Positions 15,030 to 23,678 are shown, counted from the first letter of the stretch. The stretch: 64,000 nucleotides of DNA from Runella defluvii (GCF_014195535.1 NZ_JACIBY010000012.1:1-64000); one strand, 5' to 3'. Notes: generated from the sequence alone by a model not told the origin. Made by a program: numbers and translations.

Positions 15030-15944
15030 ATGAGCGCTCGCAAATTTGACATTGCAACGGTAAGACAGTACGGAAATTTAGAGTTTTTGGCGAGACAGCT
15101 CGTCGAAGGGTTTATCACGGGATTACACAAATCGCCCTTTCACGGTTTTTCGGTCGAATTTGCCGAACACCGCTTGTATAATACAGGAGAAAGTACGCGA
15201 CATATCGACTGGAAGGTGTTTGCAAAAAGCGACCGCTTGTTTGTAAAACGCTACGAAGAAGAAACAAACTTGCGTTGCCATTTGCTGGTCGATACGTCGT
15301 CGTCAATGTATTATCCTGAGCCTAATCACGATAAAATTACGTTTAGCGTGTTGGCGGCAGCAAGTATCGCCAATTTGCTACAGCGCCAAAAAGATGCGGT
15401 AAGCTTGTGTACATTTTCGGATAAAATCGAAGTTCAAACTCCGATAAAGTCCACCCCATCACACGTTCATAAGGTGTTTTTGGATTTGGAAAATGTTCTT
15501 AAAAAGCCCAAAGAACTCCGTAAAACGGCCGTGGCAGATGTATTGCACGAAATCGCCGAGAAAATCCACAAACGCTCGTTGGTGGTGATTTTCAGTGATA
15601 TGTTTGAAGACATAAATCAAGCCGAAAGAATTTTTTCGGCCATGCAGCATTTACGTCACAACATGCACGAAGTGTTGTTGTTTCACGTTACTGACCGCCG
15701 TACCGAAGAGGAATTTGCTTTTGATGACCGTCCGTACGAGTTTATTGATTTGGAATCGGGTGAGCGGGTGAAAATTCAGCCTGGACAAGTGAAAAAGCAA
15801 TACCAAGAAGCCGCCAAAAAATACTACCACGAACTTCGACTCAAGTGTGGGCAATATAAAATTGATTTCATCGAAGCCGATGTTGCCAAAGGCTTAGACC
15901 AGATTCTGACGGCTTACTTGGCCAAACGAGCAAAAATGCGGTAG
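15030..15944 (+). CDS. DUF58 / VWA-like protein
   Basis: A 304-residue protein of the DUF58 family, started at ATG 15030 (an upstream TTG is less likely). The signature GESTRHIDWKVFAKSDRLFVKRYEEETN lies at about residues 53-80 and is followed by a VWA-type metal site LLVDTSSSM. DUF58 proteins usually lie next to a MoxR ATPase, in some species within aerotolerance (bat) operons. Here no MoxR gene is adjacent; both neighbours are unrelated, so it is an orphan in this window. No membrane segment is visible, in line with the short DUF58 class. Confidence 0.85.
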   Translation: MSARKFDIATVRQYGNLEFLARQLVEGFITGLHKSPFHGFSVEFAEHRLYNTGESTRHIDWKVFAKSDRLFVKRYEEETNLRCHLLVDTSSSMYYPEPNHDKITFSVLAAASIANLLQRQKDAVSLCTFSDKIEVQTPIKSTPSHVHKVFLDLENVLKKPKELRKTAVADVLHEIAEKIHKRSLVVIFSDMFEDINQAERIFSAMQHLRHNMHEVLLFHVTDRRTEEEFAFDDRPYEFIDLESGERVKIQPGQVKKQYQEAAKKYYHELRLKCGQYKIDFIEADVAKGLDQILTAYLAKRAKMR

Positions 15945-15947
15945 TCT

Positions 15948-16535
15948 TTACTCAAGACTACCCGTCCAGCCCAGTTTCTGCAATTCTTTCGCGCTCATCT
16001 TTACGACCCGTACTTTAAGCGTAATCGGCTTGAGAGGCGTGTCTGTTGAGTCGGTTTTGACGGCAACGATGGCGTCCACAATGTCCATCCCCTTAAAAAC
16101 TTGCCCAAATACCGTAAATTTATCGTCGAGGCGCGCAAGCCCATTTTTGTTTTGAACAATGTAAAACTGACAACCCGCCGAAAGCATATCGGGGTTGTTG
16201 TCGCGGCCTGCTCCCACGGCGCCATACACGTGCCGAATCTTTTTATCGAACTCTGGCTTGAGTAAATAGGGAGAATTGGCAAAACCTTCGGGCGTATCGG
16301 GGCAACCGCCTTGGGCAACAAAATTATTGATGACTCGGTTGAAGGTCAGTGAATCCCAGTAATGCTCTCCCGCTAATTTGGTAAAACTTGCTTTGTGGTT
16401 GGGCGTTTCGTTGTACAACCAAAAGTAAATATCCCCCATGTTGGTTTTGATATGACCAACATCGTATTTTTTTTCTTTAAATGTAAAACCAAGTAAAACG
16501 GCCGAAAACAGGGCTGCCAGTAAACTTTTGTACAT
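15948..16535 (-). CDS. Secreted cyclophilin-type peptidyl-prolyl isomerase
   Basis: A 195-residue PPIase with an N-terminal hydrophobic export signal (MYKSLLAALFSAVLLGF). The cyclophilin core is clear: TNMGDIYFWLY, FNRVINNFVAQGGCPD (active-site region), SAGCQFYIVQ and FTVFGQVFKGMDIVDAI. It should speed Xaa-Pro cis-trans isomerisation during folding of exported proteins. It converges with the DUF58 gene with a gap of only three bases, so no terminator separates them. Confidence 0.9.
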   Translation of the reverse strand: MYKSLLAALFSAVLLGFTFKEKKYDVGHIKTNMGDIYFWLYNETPNHKASFTKLAGEHYWDSLTFNRVINNFVAQGGCPDTPEGFANSPYLLKPEFDKKIRHVYGAVGAGRDNNPDMLSAGCQFYIVQNKNGLARLDDKFTVFGQVFKGMDIVDAIVAVKTDSTDTPLKPITLKVRVVKMSAKELQKLGWTGSLE

Positions 16536-16589
16536 GATGCGCGGATTTTAAAAGTTATGTTGAATCATCAGCTAATGTACGAAAGTAAG

Positions 16590-16776
16590 GGGCAATTTTG
16601 CAAAGGGCAAGTTTGCCAGATAAGCAAATGGGCAAGTTGGCAAGTAGGCAAATGAGCAAATTGGCAAAAAAGCAAATGGGCAAACCAACTTGCCCTTTGC
16701 CTCTTGCATACTTGCCTCTTGCTACTTGCCCCTTGCATACTTGCCTCTTGCATACTTGCTACTTGCATACTTGCTC
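16590..16776. repeat. Degenerate short repeats (GGCAAGTTGGCAA / TTGCATACTTGCC)
   Basis: The gap between the cyclophilin and the czcB gene is filled with imperfect 10-15 base repeats: first GGCAAGTTGGCAAGTAGGCA-like units, then the complementary TTGCCTCTTGCATACTTGC-like units, so the two halves can pair. No gene is supported here, although frames stay open because of the periodicity. The same repeat style occurs inside the signal-peptide region of czcB at 17868-17975. Confidence 0.75.
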
Positions 16777-16777
16777 C

Positions 16778-17995
16778 TTATTCTTCCTCTCCTTCGCCTT
16801 TGGTCAGTTCGGCTTGCAAGGTTTGCGCGCCTGTGATAACGATGGGTAAGGTTGGTTTTTGGTTGAAAATAACTTCTACAAAACCATCTTGTGAAGCGCC
16901 CGTTTTGACGTCGATGGGGCGATAAATTCCTTGTGGAGTTTTGACAAATACGTGAGCTGTCTCTCCCGTGCGAACAATCGCGGTTTCGGGGAGGGTCTCG
17001 GCTTGGCGCGGCGAGGATACCACTTTCCCATTGACGTATTGGCCTGCCAATAAGCGGGTTGCGCTGAGGGTGGCGTAGGCATCTACGGTACGGCTGTTGG
17101 GGTCGAAGGTAGTTCCTAAGCTGCTGATGGTGGCTGTGCCATTGTCAAACGTTACTTTTTGACCTACTTTTATGCGGGCTACATCTTTCTCAAATACTTT
17201 GAGTACCAAACGCGCACCCGTCTGATTAATGATTTCAAACAACGATTCGCCGCCATTAATGGACTTTCCAAGGGTTGTTTGAACGCTCTTAACTACGCCG
17301 CCAATCGGAGAGCGAAGGGCGATGGTGCGTACAATTTGATTTGTTTTGAGCGATTTTGGGTCGATGCCTACCACTTGAAGTTTTGCTTCGATGCCTTGTT
17401 TGGTCGCTTCCAAAACGCGCATTTCCGATTCAGCTTGTTGTAGTTTGCGTTTGGCTCCTACTTCTTCCTGCGATAGGGTCGTTTGACGTTGGCGTTCTTG
17501 TTCGGCAAATTGAAGTTGGCCTGCCGTTTTCCAATAATCTTCCTGTAACTGAATGAGTTCGAGGCTTTCGATGGTGGCAAGTGTACTCCCTTTTCCGACT
17601 GAATTGCCAGACAAGGCCCCAATACTACGGACAATCCCTGTGAGCGGAAAGCTCACACTCGCGCTTTGTTGAGGCGATGATTCAACCACTCCATTGAGAA
17701 CGATGGCGTCAAATACCGTTCGGGTTTCGGGACTACCGAGGCTAATACCAAAATTCTTTTCTTGTTCCGCCGTGAGTTTAAGTTCGGTTGGGGCCTTTTC
17801 GGGAGCTGCTTCTTCGGTTTGGGCGGTTTCGGTCTTATTGCAACTGCTCAGAGCTGTTGTTAGGCAAAGGGCAAGGGGCAAGGGGCGAAGGGTAAAATGC
17901 AAAATGCGAGAGGCAAATGGCAAGGGGCGATGGGCGAGGGATAAAATGCGAAGGGCAAAATGCAAAGGGCGTATAGAGTGAATTAATGTGTTCAT
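16778..17995 (-). CDS. RND efflux periplasmic adaptor, CzcB/CusB-like lipoprotein
   Basis: A membrane fusion protein of about 405 residues that links the inner-membrane pump (czcA gene upstream) to the outer-membrane channel (czcC gene directly upstream). After a long N-terminal region comes a lipobox TTALSSC, so it should be a lipoprotein. The adaptor features follow: a lipoyl-type segment (VVLNGVVESSPQQSASVSFPLTGIV), a helical hairpin around IQLQEDYWKTAGQLQFAEQERQRQ, a second lipoyl half (IALRSPIGGVVKS) and beta-barrel domains. The first 45 or so residues (PLHFALRILSLAHRPLPFASRIL etc.) are encoded by a degenerate DNA repeat, so the signal peptide looks rebuilt by repeat expansion. Start chosen at 17995; 18025 is an alternative. 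Confidence 0.85.
   Translation of the reverse strand: MNTLIHSIRPLHFALRILSLAHRPLPFASRILHFTLRPLPLALCLTTALSSCNKTETAQTEEAAPEKAPTELKLTAEQEKNFGISLGSPETRTVFDAIVLNGVVESSPQQSASVSFPLTGIVRSIGALSGNSVGKGSTLATIESLELIQLQEDYWKTAGQLQFAEQERQRQTTLSQEEVGAKRKLQQAESEMRVLEATKQGIEAKLQVVGIDPKSLKTNQIVRTIALRSPIGGVVKSVQTTLGKSINGGESLFEIINQTGARLVLKVFEKDVARIKVGQKVTFDNGTATISSLGTTFDPNSRTVDAYATLSATRLLAGQYVNGKVVSSPRQAETLPETAIVRTGETAHVFVKTPQGIYRPIDVKTGASQDGFVEVIFNQKPTLPIVITGAQTLQAELTKGEGEEE
17868..17975. repeat. Degenerate repeat inside the czcB signal-peptide region
   Basis: About nine imperfect 10-14 base units of the type GGGCAAAATGCAAAG / GGCAAGGGGCGA. They encode a Leu/Pro/Arg/His-rich periodic peptide just before the lipobox Cys. 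Confidence 0.75.
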
Positions 17996-18048
17996 TGGAA
18001 TTGTGTTGAAGTGGTTAGTCGTCATTCGTCATTCAAAAAATCGTCATT

Positions 18049-19368
18049 CTATTCAATACCTAGCCATTTTTCAAGCTCAATGACGGTTTGGGTAAAGCGC
18101 AATTGTTCGGTCAAATAAGCCTCACGGATTTGCCAAGCTTGACGGGTATTTTGGAAAAATTCTACGTATTCGATGTCTCCCAAACGAAATTGCTTGTAGG
18201 CGGTTTTAAGCAATAACTCTGCTTGAGGAAGTGCCGATTGTTCGTAATAATTGAGCGTTGTTTGAAGTTTTTGGAGACTTTCTCGTAAAATTTTGGTGTT
18301 GGCTTCGGTCTGAAACTGAATGGCTTTGAGCTGATTTTCGCTGGCTTGCTCGCCCACTTTTGCCGCCTCGATGCGCGCTTTTTGAGGTTTATTGGTCAAC
18401 GGAATCCCCAAGCCACCAGAAAGGTACATAAAGCCAAGTTTGCCTTCAATGGATTGATTAGCGGCGCCAATTCTCCAGTCGGGTTTGAGTTGTGCCCGTT
18501 CTAAGTCCGTAAAATTACGACTCAATTGCGATTCTTCCGTCGCAAGGGCAGCGTACCGATTAATTCCTTCTTGGGAGGGCGTGGGGCGTTGTAAATTGAG
18601 CAACGTATCAATCATTAAGGATTCATTGCTGTACAGCAAAGTTTGTAAACCCATGAATGCCAGCTGAATCTCGCGGTCAATGACCGTCCGACGGTTCTGA
18701 ATCTCACGCCGATTGGTTTCGCTCGCCACCACTTCCAACTGGTTGGTTTCCCCCGTTTTGTAACGAGATTTGGCGGCCTCCAGCGCTTTTACGTACAAGG
18801 TGTCTTGCGCTTGAATTAGTTGACGATTTTTATACAAAAACAGAATTTGATAATACTGCTGCTTGACGCTGAAAGCCAATTCATTGCGCTGGATTTCTTG
18901 TTGTTTTTGAGTTACATTCACTTGTTGGGCCAACACTTTTGCGCGGTTTCGATAGACGCCGAAAGGCTCAAAACTCTGCACGGCGCTGAGCGTATAATCA
19001 AAAGGACGGCTTTGAGTTTGCCCCGCCGCCAAATCGGCAGAGAGCTTGGGCAGCTGCCAAGCCGAACCTATCAATGCCTTTTGCGATTGTTGAGTTAACT
19101 CAGTTGTTTTTAATGTTAGGTTATTCTGTGAAGCTCGTTCAATCGCCTGTTGTACGCTGATTTGCGCGTGGGAAACAATTATTAATCTAGGCATTAACAT
19201 AAGCAAAAAACATACTGTAATTGCTTTGATGCCTATTTTGTCACCCTGAAAGGGTCTAATCCCTCCAACTGAGTAGGCGACAGAATTGATAGCCTGGGGA
19301 ATAATTGGTCTTTTCAGGACAGCAAAACCCGCTAATCTTCTTGTATTTCGTCGTTTAAGAATTTCCAT
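18049..19368 (-). CDS. TolC-family outer-membrane efflux channel, CzcC-like
   Basis: An outer-membrane factor of the CzcC/CusC type. The mature part begins after a signal-like region ending SHAQ (residues 66-69 of the open frame) and shows the two tandem outer-membrane-efflux repeats: ISVQQAIERASQNNLTLKTTEL, later GETNQLEVVASETNRREIQNRR, and near the end YKQFRLGDIEYVEFFQNTRQAWQIREAYL. The start is uncertain: the frame is open back to 19368, but residues 1-45 read through the 3' part of the GIY-YIG gene and an inverted repeat (19237-19259), and no convincing ATG precedes the hydrophobic signal stretch. The native start may have been lost on insertion. Operon order is small secreted protein, CzcA, GIY-YIG, CzcC, CzcB. 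Confidence 0.8.
   Translation of the reverse strand: MEILKRRNTRRLAGFAVLKRPIIPQAINSVAYSVGGIRPFQGDKIGIKAITVCFLLMLMPRLIIVSHAQISVQQAIERASQNNLTLKTTELTQQSQKALIGSAWQLPKLSADLAAGQTQSRPFDYTLSAVQSFEPFGVYRNRAKVLAQQVNVTQKQQEIQRNELAFSVKQQYYQILFLYKNRQLIQAQDTLYVKALEAAKSRYKTGETNQLEVVASETNRREIQNRRTVIDREIQLAFMGLQTLLYSNESLMIDTLLNLQRPTPSQEGINRYAALATEESQLSRNFTDLERAQLKPDWRIGAANQSIEGKLGFMYLSGGLGIPLTNKPQKARIEAAKVGEQASENQLKAIQFQTEANTKILRESLQKLQTTLNYYEQSALPQAELLLKTAYKQFRLGDIEYVEFFQNTRQAWQIREAYLTEQLRFTQTVIELEKWLGIE
19237..19259 (-). repeat. Inverted repeat arm, left
   Basis: Contains GTCACCCTGAAAGGGTCTAA and matches the reverse complement of 19730-19752 over its whole length. Confidence 0.85.
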
Positions 19369-19643
19369 GTTGGGTTGAAATCATTGATTATAGCTTCTTT
19401 TTTGTCTCTTTTTAAGAGTTTTATCTCTTTTTCTGATTCAATCGCATGCCATACATATTGAAACCGTTGCCAAAAAACTAAATAGATACATTTGTATTTT
19501 CCCGCAAATGTTTTCTGAGGCCCTTTGGAATCTGCTTCGTGTTCTTGAAGTCTTCGTACCAAATCATTTGTCATACCTGTATAAAGTACAGTTTTATTGT
19601 AATTTGTAAGGATGTAAACAAAGTAGTTATGAATTTTAGGCAT
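19332..19643 (-). CDS. Small GIY-YIG nuclease-fold protein
   Basis: A 103-residue single-domain GIY-YIG protein, started at ATG 19643 where the family usually begins (an in-frame ATG 39 bases upstream adds a hydrophobic stretch). The core reads FVYILTN near residue 8 and LYTGMTNDLVRRLQEHE near 20-36, which hold the two aromatic-Gly motifs and the catalytic Arg, followed by the CIYLVFWQ strand and a conserved Glu (AIESEKEIK). Related small proteins (UPF0213/YhbQ type) occur in many copies in Bacteroidota genomes; a role in DNA cutting is likely but not proven. It sits inside a metal-efflux operon with which it has no evident link, bounded by inverted repeats. Confidence 0.85.
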   Translation of the reverse strand: MPKIHNYFVYILTNYNKTVLYTGMTNDLVRRLQEHEADSKGPQKTFAGKYKCIYLVFWQRFQYVWHAIESEKEIKLLKRDKKEAIINDFNPTWKFLNDEIQED

Positions 19644-19729
19644 GGCGATTATGAGTAATATCACGTTTAATAACTTTGACATTTCATGATGGTTTGCTCT
19701 AATAAATCTTATGGCAAACAGACATGTTT

Positions 19730-19752
19730 TTAGACCCTTTCAGGGTGACAAA
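19730..19752 (+). repeat. Inverted repeat arm, right
   Basis: Contains TTAGACCCTTTCAGGGTGAC. It overlaps the final codons and stop of the czcA gene. Confidence 0.85.
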
Positions 19753-22700
19753 GTCTCTGATTTTTTCTTCGAAAACAACGCATACAGCACAGGCAAGACA
19801 ACCAGCGTAAGGAGCGTAGCGGATAAAATCCCGCCAATCACAACCGTGGCCAGTGGACGCTGTACTTCGGCTCCTCCCGAATTGGAAATAGCCATGGGTA
19901 AAAAACCTAAGGAAGCTACCGTCGCCGTGATGATTACGGGCCTGAAGCGTACCTCGACGGTTTTTAAAATACGTTCTTTTAAGTTAGTAACTCCTTCTTT
20001 TTCAAGGTCGTTGAGGTAGCTGATAAGTACAATTCCGTTCAAAACTGCTACCCCAAACAACGCAATAAATCCAACCCCAGCCGAGATACTAAAGGGCATG
20101 TCGCGCATCCAGAGGGCGATGATTCCTCCGATGGCTGACATGGGAACGGCGGAGAAGATTAAGAGCGATTCTTTTAATGAATGAAAGGTAAAGTAGAGCA
20201 ACGTAAAGATGAGGAAAAGTGCCAACGGGACGGCAAAACTTAGGCGTTCTTTGGCGCGTTGAAGGTTTTCAAAAGCACCCCCGTAGGTATAAAAATAACC
20301 CGATGGTAAGGCCACTTTTTTCTCAATCGTAGCCTGAACGTCGTTGACGACGCTTTCAACGTCGCGGTTGAGAACGCCAATACCAATTGTAATGCGCCGA
20401 CGGGTTTCTTCGTGGGAAATCTGGGCGGGGGCTTTGCGGAAACCAATGTCAGCCAACTCTGCCAACGGAACCGTTCCCCCTTGTGGCAATGGAATGAGCA
20501 ATTGTCGAACGTTTTCAATGTCTTGACGATGTTGCGCATCCAACCTTACGACTAAATCGAAACGGCGCTCTTGTTCATAGACGGTTCCAGCGGTTTCGCC
20601 CGCAAAACCACTGCGAACGAGGCGGTTGATGTCGGCAATACTTAGGCCGTATTGGGCAATTTTCGCTCGATTGTAGTTGATACTGATTTGGGGTAAACCC
20701 ACAATTTGCTCCACACGTACGCTGGCGACGCCCTCAATTTTTTCGATGACTTTGGCCGCAGCGTTAGCTCGTTCGTACAACACATCAAGGTCGTTGCCAA
20801 AGATTTTAACCACCACATCGGAGCGTACTCCCGTAATCATTTCATTAAAACGCATCTGAATGGGTTGGGTCATTTCTACGCTGGTTCCAGGGAGTTCTTC
20901 GGCCAATACCGCCGCCATTTTTTCGGACATTTCTTCGCGGTTTTTGGCATTTTTCCACTCTGAAATGTCTTTCATGTTAATCATTTGATCCACCATTTCA
21001 ATGGGCATGGGGTCAGTAGGAATTTCGGAAGCACCCACTCGCCCTACAATCTGTTGAATTTCGGGGAAATGTTTTCGGAGAATTTGATGGGCTTTGTTAG
21101 CGGAATTAATTGTTTCTGTCAAAGAAGTTCCCGATGCCGTGCGGAAGTCAATCGCCAAGTCGCCCTCGTCGAGGGTAGGGACAAATTCACCGCCAAGACG
21201 GTTAAAGACAAGAAGTGAGATTACAAAAAGTCCCAAAGTAATGCCTACTGTGGCTTTTCTCCATTGTAACGACCAGATAATGAGGGGTTCATATCGGCGG
21301 TATAACCAAGCGAGCACGCGCTCTGAAAAATTCCAGTGTTTGTGTAAGTTTTTGCCCATTACCAACGACGACATCATCGGAACGTAGGTCAATGATAAAA
21401 TGAACGCCCCAAAAATGGCAAAACCAACCGTCATGGCCATGGGTTTGAACATTTTTCCTTCAATTCCGACCAGTGATAAAATAGGCAGATACACCATCAA
21501 AATGATGATTTCGCCAAAGGCTGCCGAGGTACGAATGCGTTTGGCGGTTTCATACACCAACTGATCGCGTTCGAGTGGGTCATCGACATTATTGCGTTTG
21601 TTGTCTTCGTACCAAACCTGAAACCGATGGACGATGGCTTCCACGATAATCACGGCACCGTCCACAATCACCCCAAAGTCAATCGCACCCAACGACATTA
21701 GGTTGGCAGAAATGTCGAAGGTATTCATCATGCCAATGGTGAATAACATGGCCAACGGAATGACCGAAGCCGCTACCAACCCTGCCCGCAAACTACCCAT
21801 GAGAAGTACCAGTACCACAATCACGATGAGTCCCCCCAAAAGCAGGTTTTCGCTGACGGTAGTGATGGTTTTATTGATGAGTTTGGTGCGTTCAATAAAC
21901 GGCACAATTTCAATGCCTTCAGGAAGAGTTTTTTGAATGCGAGAAATACGGTCTTTGACGGCATTGACGGTATTGGCGGAGTTGGCACCTTTGAGCATCA
22001 ATACAATTCCTCCCACGGCTTCGCCTTCGCCATTCCGTACCAATGCCCCGAAGCGGTTGGCATGACCGAAATCAACCCCCGCTACGTCACGCACCAAAAC
22101 GGGGATTCCGCTCACGTTTTTAATCACAATTTGCTCAATGTCGCTGAGACTTTTTACAACCCCTTCGCCACGAATAAACTGCGCTTGACCGATTCGTTCA
22201 ATGTAACTTCCGCCAGTGTTAGCGTTATTTTTTTGCAAGGCATCATACAACTCCGATAGCGTGACATTGTGCGCGCGGAGGCGTTCGGGATTGACACTTA
22301 CTTCGTATTGTTTGACGTATCCACCAAAACTACTGATTTCGATCACTCCTCCAATTCCGACTAATTGGCGTTTGACAATCCAGTCCTGAATAGTACGAAG
22401 CTCCGTAAGGTCATATTTGGACTTCGCCCCTTTTTTAACGGCCAAGGTGTATTGATAAATTTCTCCCAAACCCGTTGTGAGGGGTGCAATCATGGGTTTT
22501 CCGAACTCTGCAGGAATATCGGCTTCTACTGTTTTGAGTTGTTCGGTTATCCATTGTTTTCCTCGGACAATGTCCACCTCGTCCTTAAAAACGACCGTCA
22601 CCACCGATAGCCCAAGTTTGGATACCGAGCGAATCTCGGTCACATCGGGGATGTTGGCGAGCGACAATTCGATGGGCGTAGTCACAAATTGCTCCACTTC

Positions 22701-22877
22701 TTGGGCAGCCAATGTCGGCGTGAGCGTCAAGATTTGCACTTGGTTGGTGGTGATGTCAGGAACGGCGTCGATGGGCAACCGCGAAAGTGAGTACCCTCCC
22801 CAAATCACCAGTGCCACCACTGCCAATCCGATGACCAGCTTGTTTTTGATACTGTAATGAATCAGTGAATCAATCAT
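19740..22877 (-). CDS. CzcA-type heavy-metal RND efflux pump
   Basis: An inner-membrane resistance-nodulation-division pump of about 1045 residues, started at ATG 22877 (MIDSLIHYSIKNKLV); the open frame further upstream has no export-pump character. Twelve membrane segments in the usual 1+5, 1+5 plan can be placed, with two large periplasmic loops. Segment 4 contains DFGVIVDGAVIIVEA; the Asp-Phe-Gly and Asp-Gly pattern is that of pumps for divalent cations such as Zn, Co, Cd or Ni (HME1/HME3 groups) rather than Cu/Ag pumps. It works with the CzcC and CzcB products encoded downstream. The C-terminus ends SETLSP, whose last codons and stop lie in the inverted repeat at 19730-19752. Confidence 0.92.
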   Translation of the reverse strand: MIDSLIHYSIKNKLVIGLAVVALVIWGGYSLSRLPIDAVPDITTNQVQILTLTPTLAAQEVEQFVTTPIELSLANIPDVTEIRSVSKLGLSVVTVVFKDEVDIVRGKQWITEQLKTVEADIPAEFGKPMIAPLTTGLGEIYQYTLAVKKGAKSKYDLTELRTIQDWIVKRQLVGIGGVIEISSFGGYVKQYEVSVNPERLRAHNVTLSELYDALQKNNANTGGSYIERIGQAQFIRGEGVVKSLSDIEQIVIKNVSGIPVLVRDVAGVDFGHANRFGALVRNGEGEAVGGIVLMLKGANSANTVNAVKDRISRIQKTLPEGIEIVPFIERTKLINKTITTVSENLLLGGLIVIVVLVLLMGSLRAGLVAASVIPLAMLFTIGMMNTFDISANLMSLGAIDFGVIVDGAVIIVEAIVHRFQVWYEDNKRNNVDDPLERDQLVYETAKRIRTSAAFGEIIILMVYLPILSLVGIEGKMFKPMAMTVGFAIFGAFILSLTYVPMMSSLVMGKNLHKHWNFSERVLAWLYRRYEPLIIWSLQWRKATVGITLGLFVISLLVFNRLGGEFVPTLDEGDLAIDFRTASGTSLTETINSANKAHQILRKHFPEIQQIVGRVGASEIPTDPMPIEMVDQMINMKDISEWKNAKNREEMSEKMAAVLAEELPGTSVEMTQPIQMRFNEMITGVRSDVVVKIFGNDLDVLYERANAAAKVIEKIEGVASVRVEQIVGLPQISINYNRAKIAQYGLSIADINRLVRSGFAGETAGTVYEQERRFDLVVRLDAQHRQDIENVRQLLIPLPQGGTVPLAELADIGFRKAPAQISHEETRRRITIGIGVLNRDVESVVNDVQATIEKKVALPSGYFYTYGGAFENLQRAKERLSFAVPLALFLIFTLLYFTFHSLKESLLIFSAVPMSAIGGIIALWMRDMPFSISAGVGFIALFGVAVLNGIVLISYLNDLEKEGVTNLKERILKTVEVRFRPVIITATVASLGFLPMAISNSGGAEVQRPLATVVIGGILSATLLTLVVLPVLYALFSKKKSETLSP

Positions 22878-22917
22878 ATTTTGTTTTATTTTTGTTGAAA
22901 ATTGAAGTTGTAATCTT

Positions 22918-23099
22918 ATGCAAATCACTGTCACCGTCCCCGAAAAAAAAGCAGAAGAGTTTTTGGCGCTCCTCAAGGAACTTGGTTATAAACACAAGTT
23001 GGAAACGCCTAAAAAATCGAAACCTAAAGAACCACGATTGTAGGGAAATCGGTGGCCGATGCTTTGATTGATGAATGGATTGAGAATTTGCCCGAGTGA
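22918..23099 (+). pseudogene. Small antitoxin-like gene with a frameshift
   Basis: ATG 22918 opens a 41-codon frame (MQITVTVPEKKAEEFLALL, then a Lys/Pro-rich linker) that stops at 23041. In the frame one base back, KSVADALIDEWIENLPE continues from 23046 to a stop at 23097. Joined, the two halves would make a roughly 60-residue protein resembling small antitoxin-like proteins common in Bacteroidota (beta-strand start, basic linker, acidic amphipathic tail). A run of A bases (CCTAAAAAATCG) near the joint could be the site of a deletion, or of ribosomal slippage. No toxin gene follows. A functional 41-residue protein remains possible. Confidence 0.4.
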
Positions 23100-23174
23100 C
23101 CTATTGTTAACATAGATGAAAAGCGGGAAATGCAGCATTGAAAGGATACACTTCTCCCATCAAAGAAAAAAGCC

Positions 23175-23555
23175 CTAGGCTCGGGGTGGACAAATGAGTG
23201 CCTTGAATGATAAAAAGGCGTAGGAATTGAGCCAATGAAAATTGGCGGAAGTTAAGAAGGTAACGACAGTTTGGGCATCAAACGATACAGAAGCCGATGG
23301 CAGCACAAAAAAACTGGCTACACTGTTGAAATCAAAACTTGGAAGATGGTGCTCTTTTTGTTTGGTATGCTCCGAATCGGCGGAATAGTGCATCCACAAA
23401 AAATCAAGAAAACTTAATGAAGCAGGGCGCTCCGCCTTGTGCTCCTCAAAATGTTTCCACACGTCAGGTGAATGCAACAACTCAGTCGCCGACCGAGGAA
23501 GGAGACTTTGTGCAAACACAATGGAGGCCAATAAAAACGCGAGCGTGGCTTTCAT
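23175..23555 (-). CDS. Small secreted His-containing protein of the czc operon
   Basis: A 126-residue protein when started at ATG 23555 (MKATLAFLLASIVFAQSLLP, a signal peptide); an extra 16 upstream residues are unlikely. It has histidines in the mature part (FEEHKAERPASLSFLDFLWMHYSADSEHTKQKEHHLP in pieces: HK, MHYS, EHTK, EHH), which suits a periplasmic metal-related role, and a more hydrophobic C-terminal third. Small unnamed proteins of this sort often precede czcA in Bacteroidota efflux operons. It is the first gene of the minus-strand operon, divergent from feoAB. Confidence 0.65.
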   Translation of the reverse strand: MKATLAFLLASIVFAQSLLPRSATELLHSPDVWKHFEEHKAERPASLSFLDFLWMHYSADSEHTKQKEHHLPSFDFNSVASFFVLPSASVSFDAQTVVTFLTSANFHWLNSYAFLSFKALICPPRA

Positions 23556-23652
23556 TCGACGGCGAAAAATGGAAAAGCAAATGTAGAGTTTGGGCCAAAA
23601 CAATGTATTGATTGAAGTAATAATCTTTAAAATTTAGAATTAGTATAGATAT

Positions 23653-23678
23653 TGTTTATCGTAATGTATTGATAAACA
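23653..23678. promoter_or_regulatory. Inverted repeat, candidate operator
   Basis: TGTTTATC (23653-23660) and GATAAACA (23671-23678) are perfect inverted arms with a 10-base spacer, in the gap between the divergent czc and feo operons. Confidence 0.4.

Larger units (their letters stand above)
19237..19752. mobile_element. GIY-YIG gene between 23-base inverted repeats (candidate mobile unit)
   Basis: Positions 19237-19259 and 19730-19752 are perfect reverse complements over 23 bases. Each arm itself contains the small palindrome ACCCT-GAA-AGGGT. The unit of 516 bases carries only the GIY-YIG gene and splits the czc operon: the right arm supplies the last codons and stop of czcA, and the left arm fuses into the upstream part of the czcC frame. 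No direct target duplication was found by eye. This is inferred to be an insertion; it could also be two copies of a common hairpin repeat that happen to flank the gene. Confidence 0.5.
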
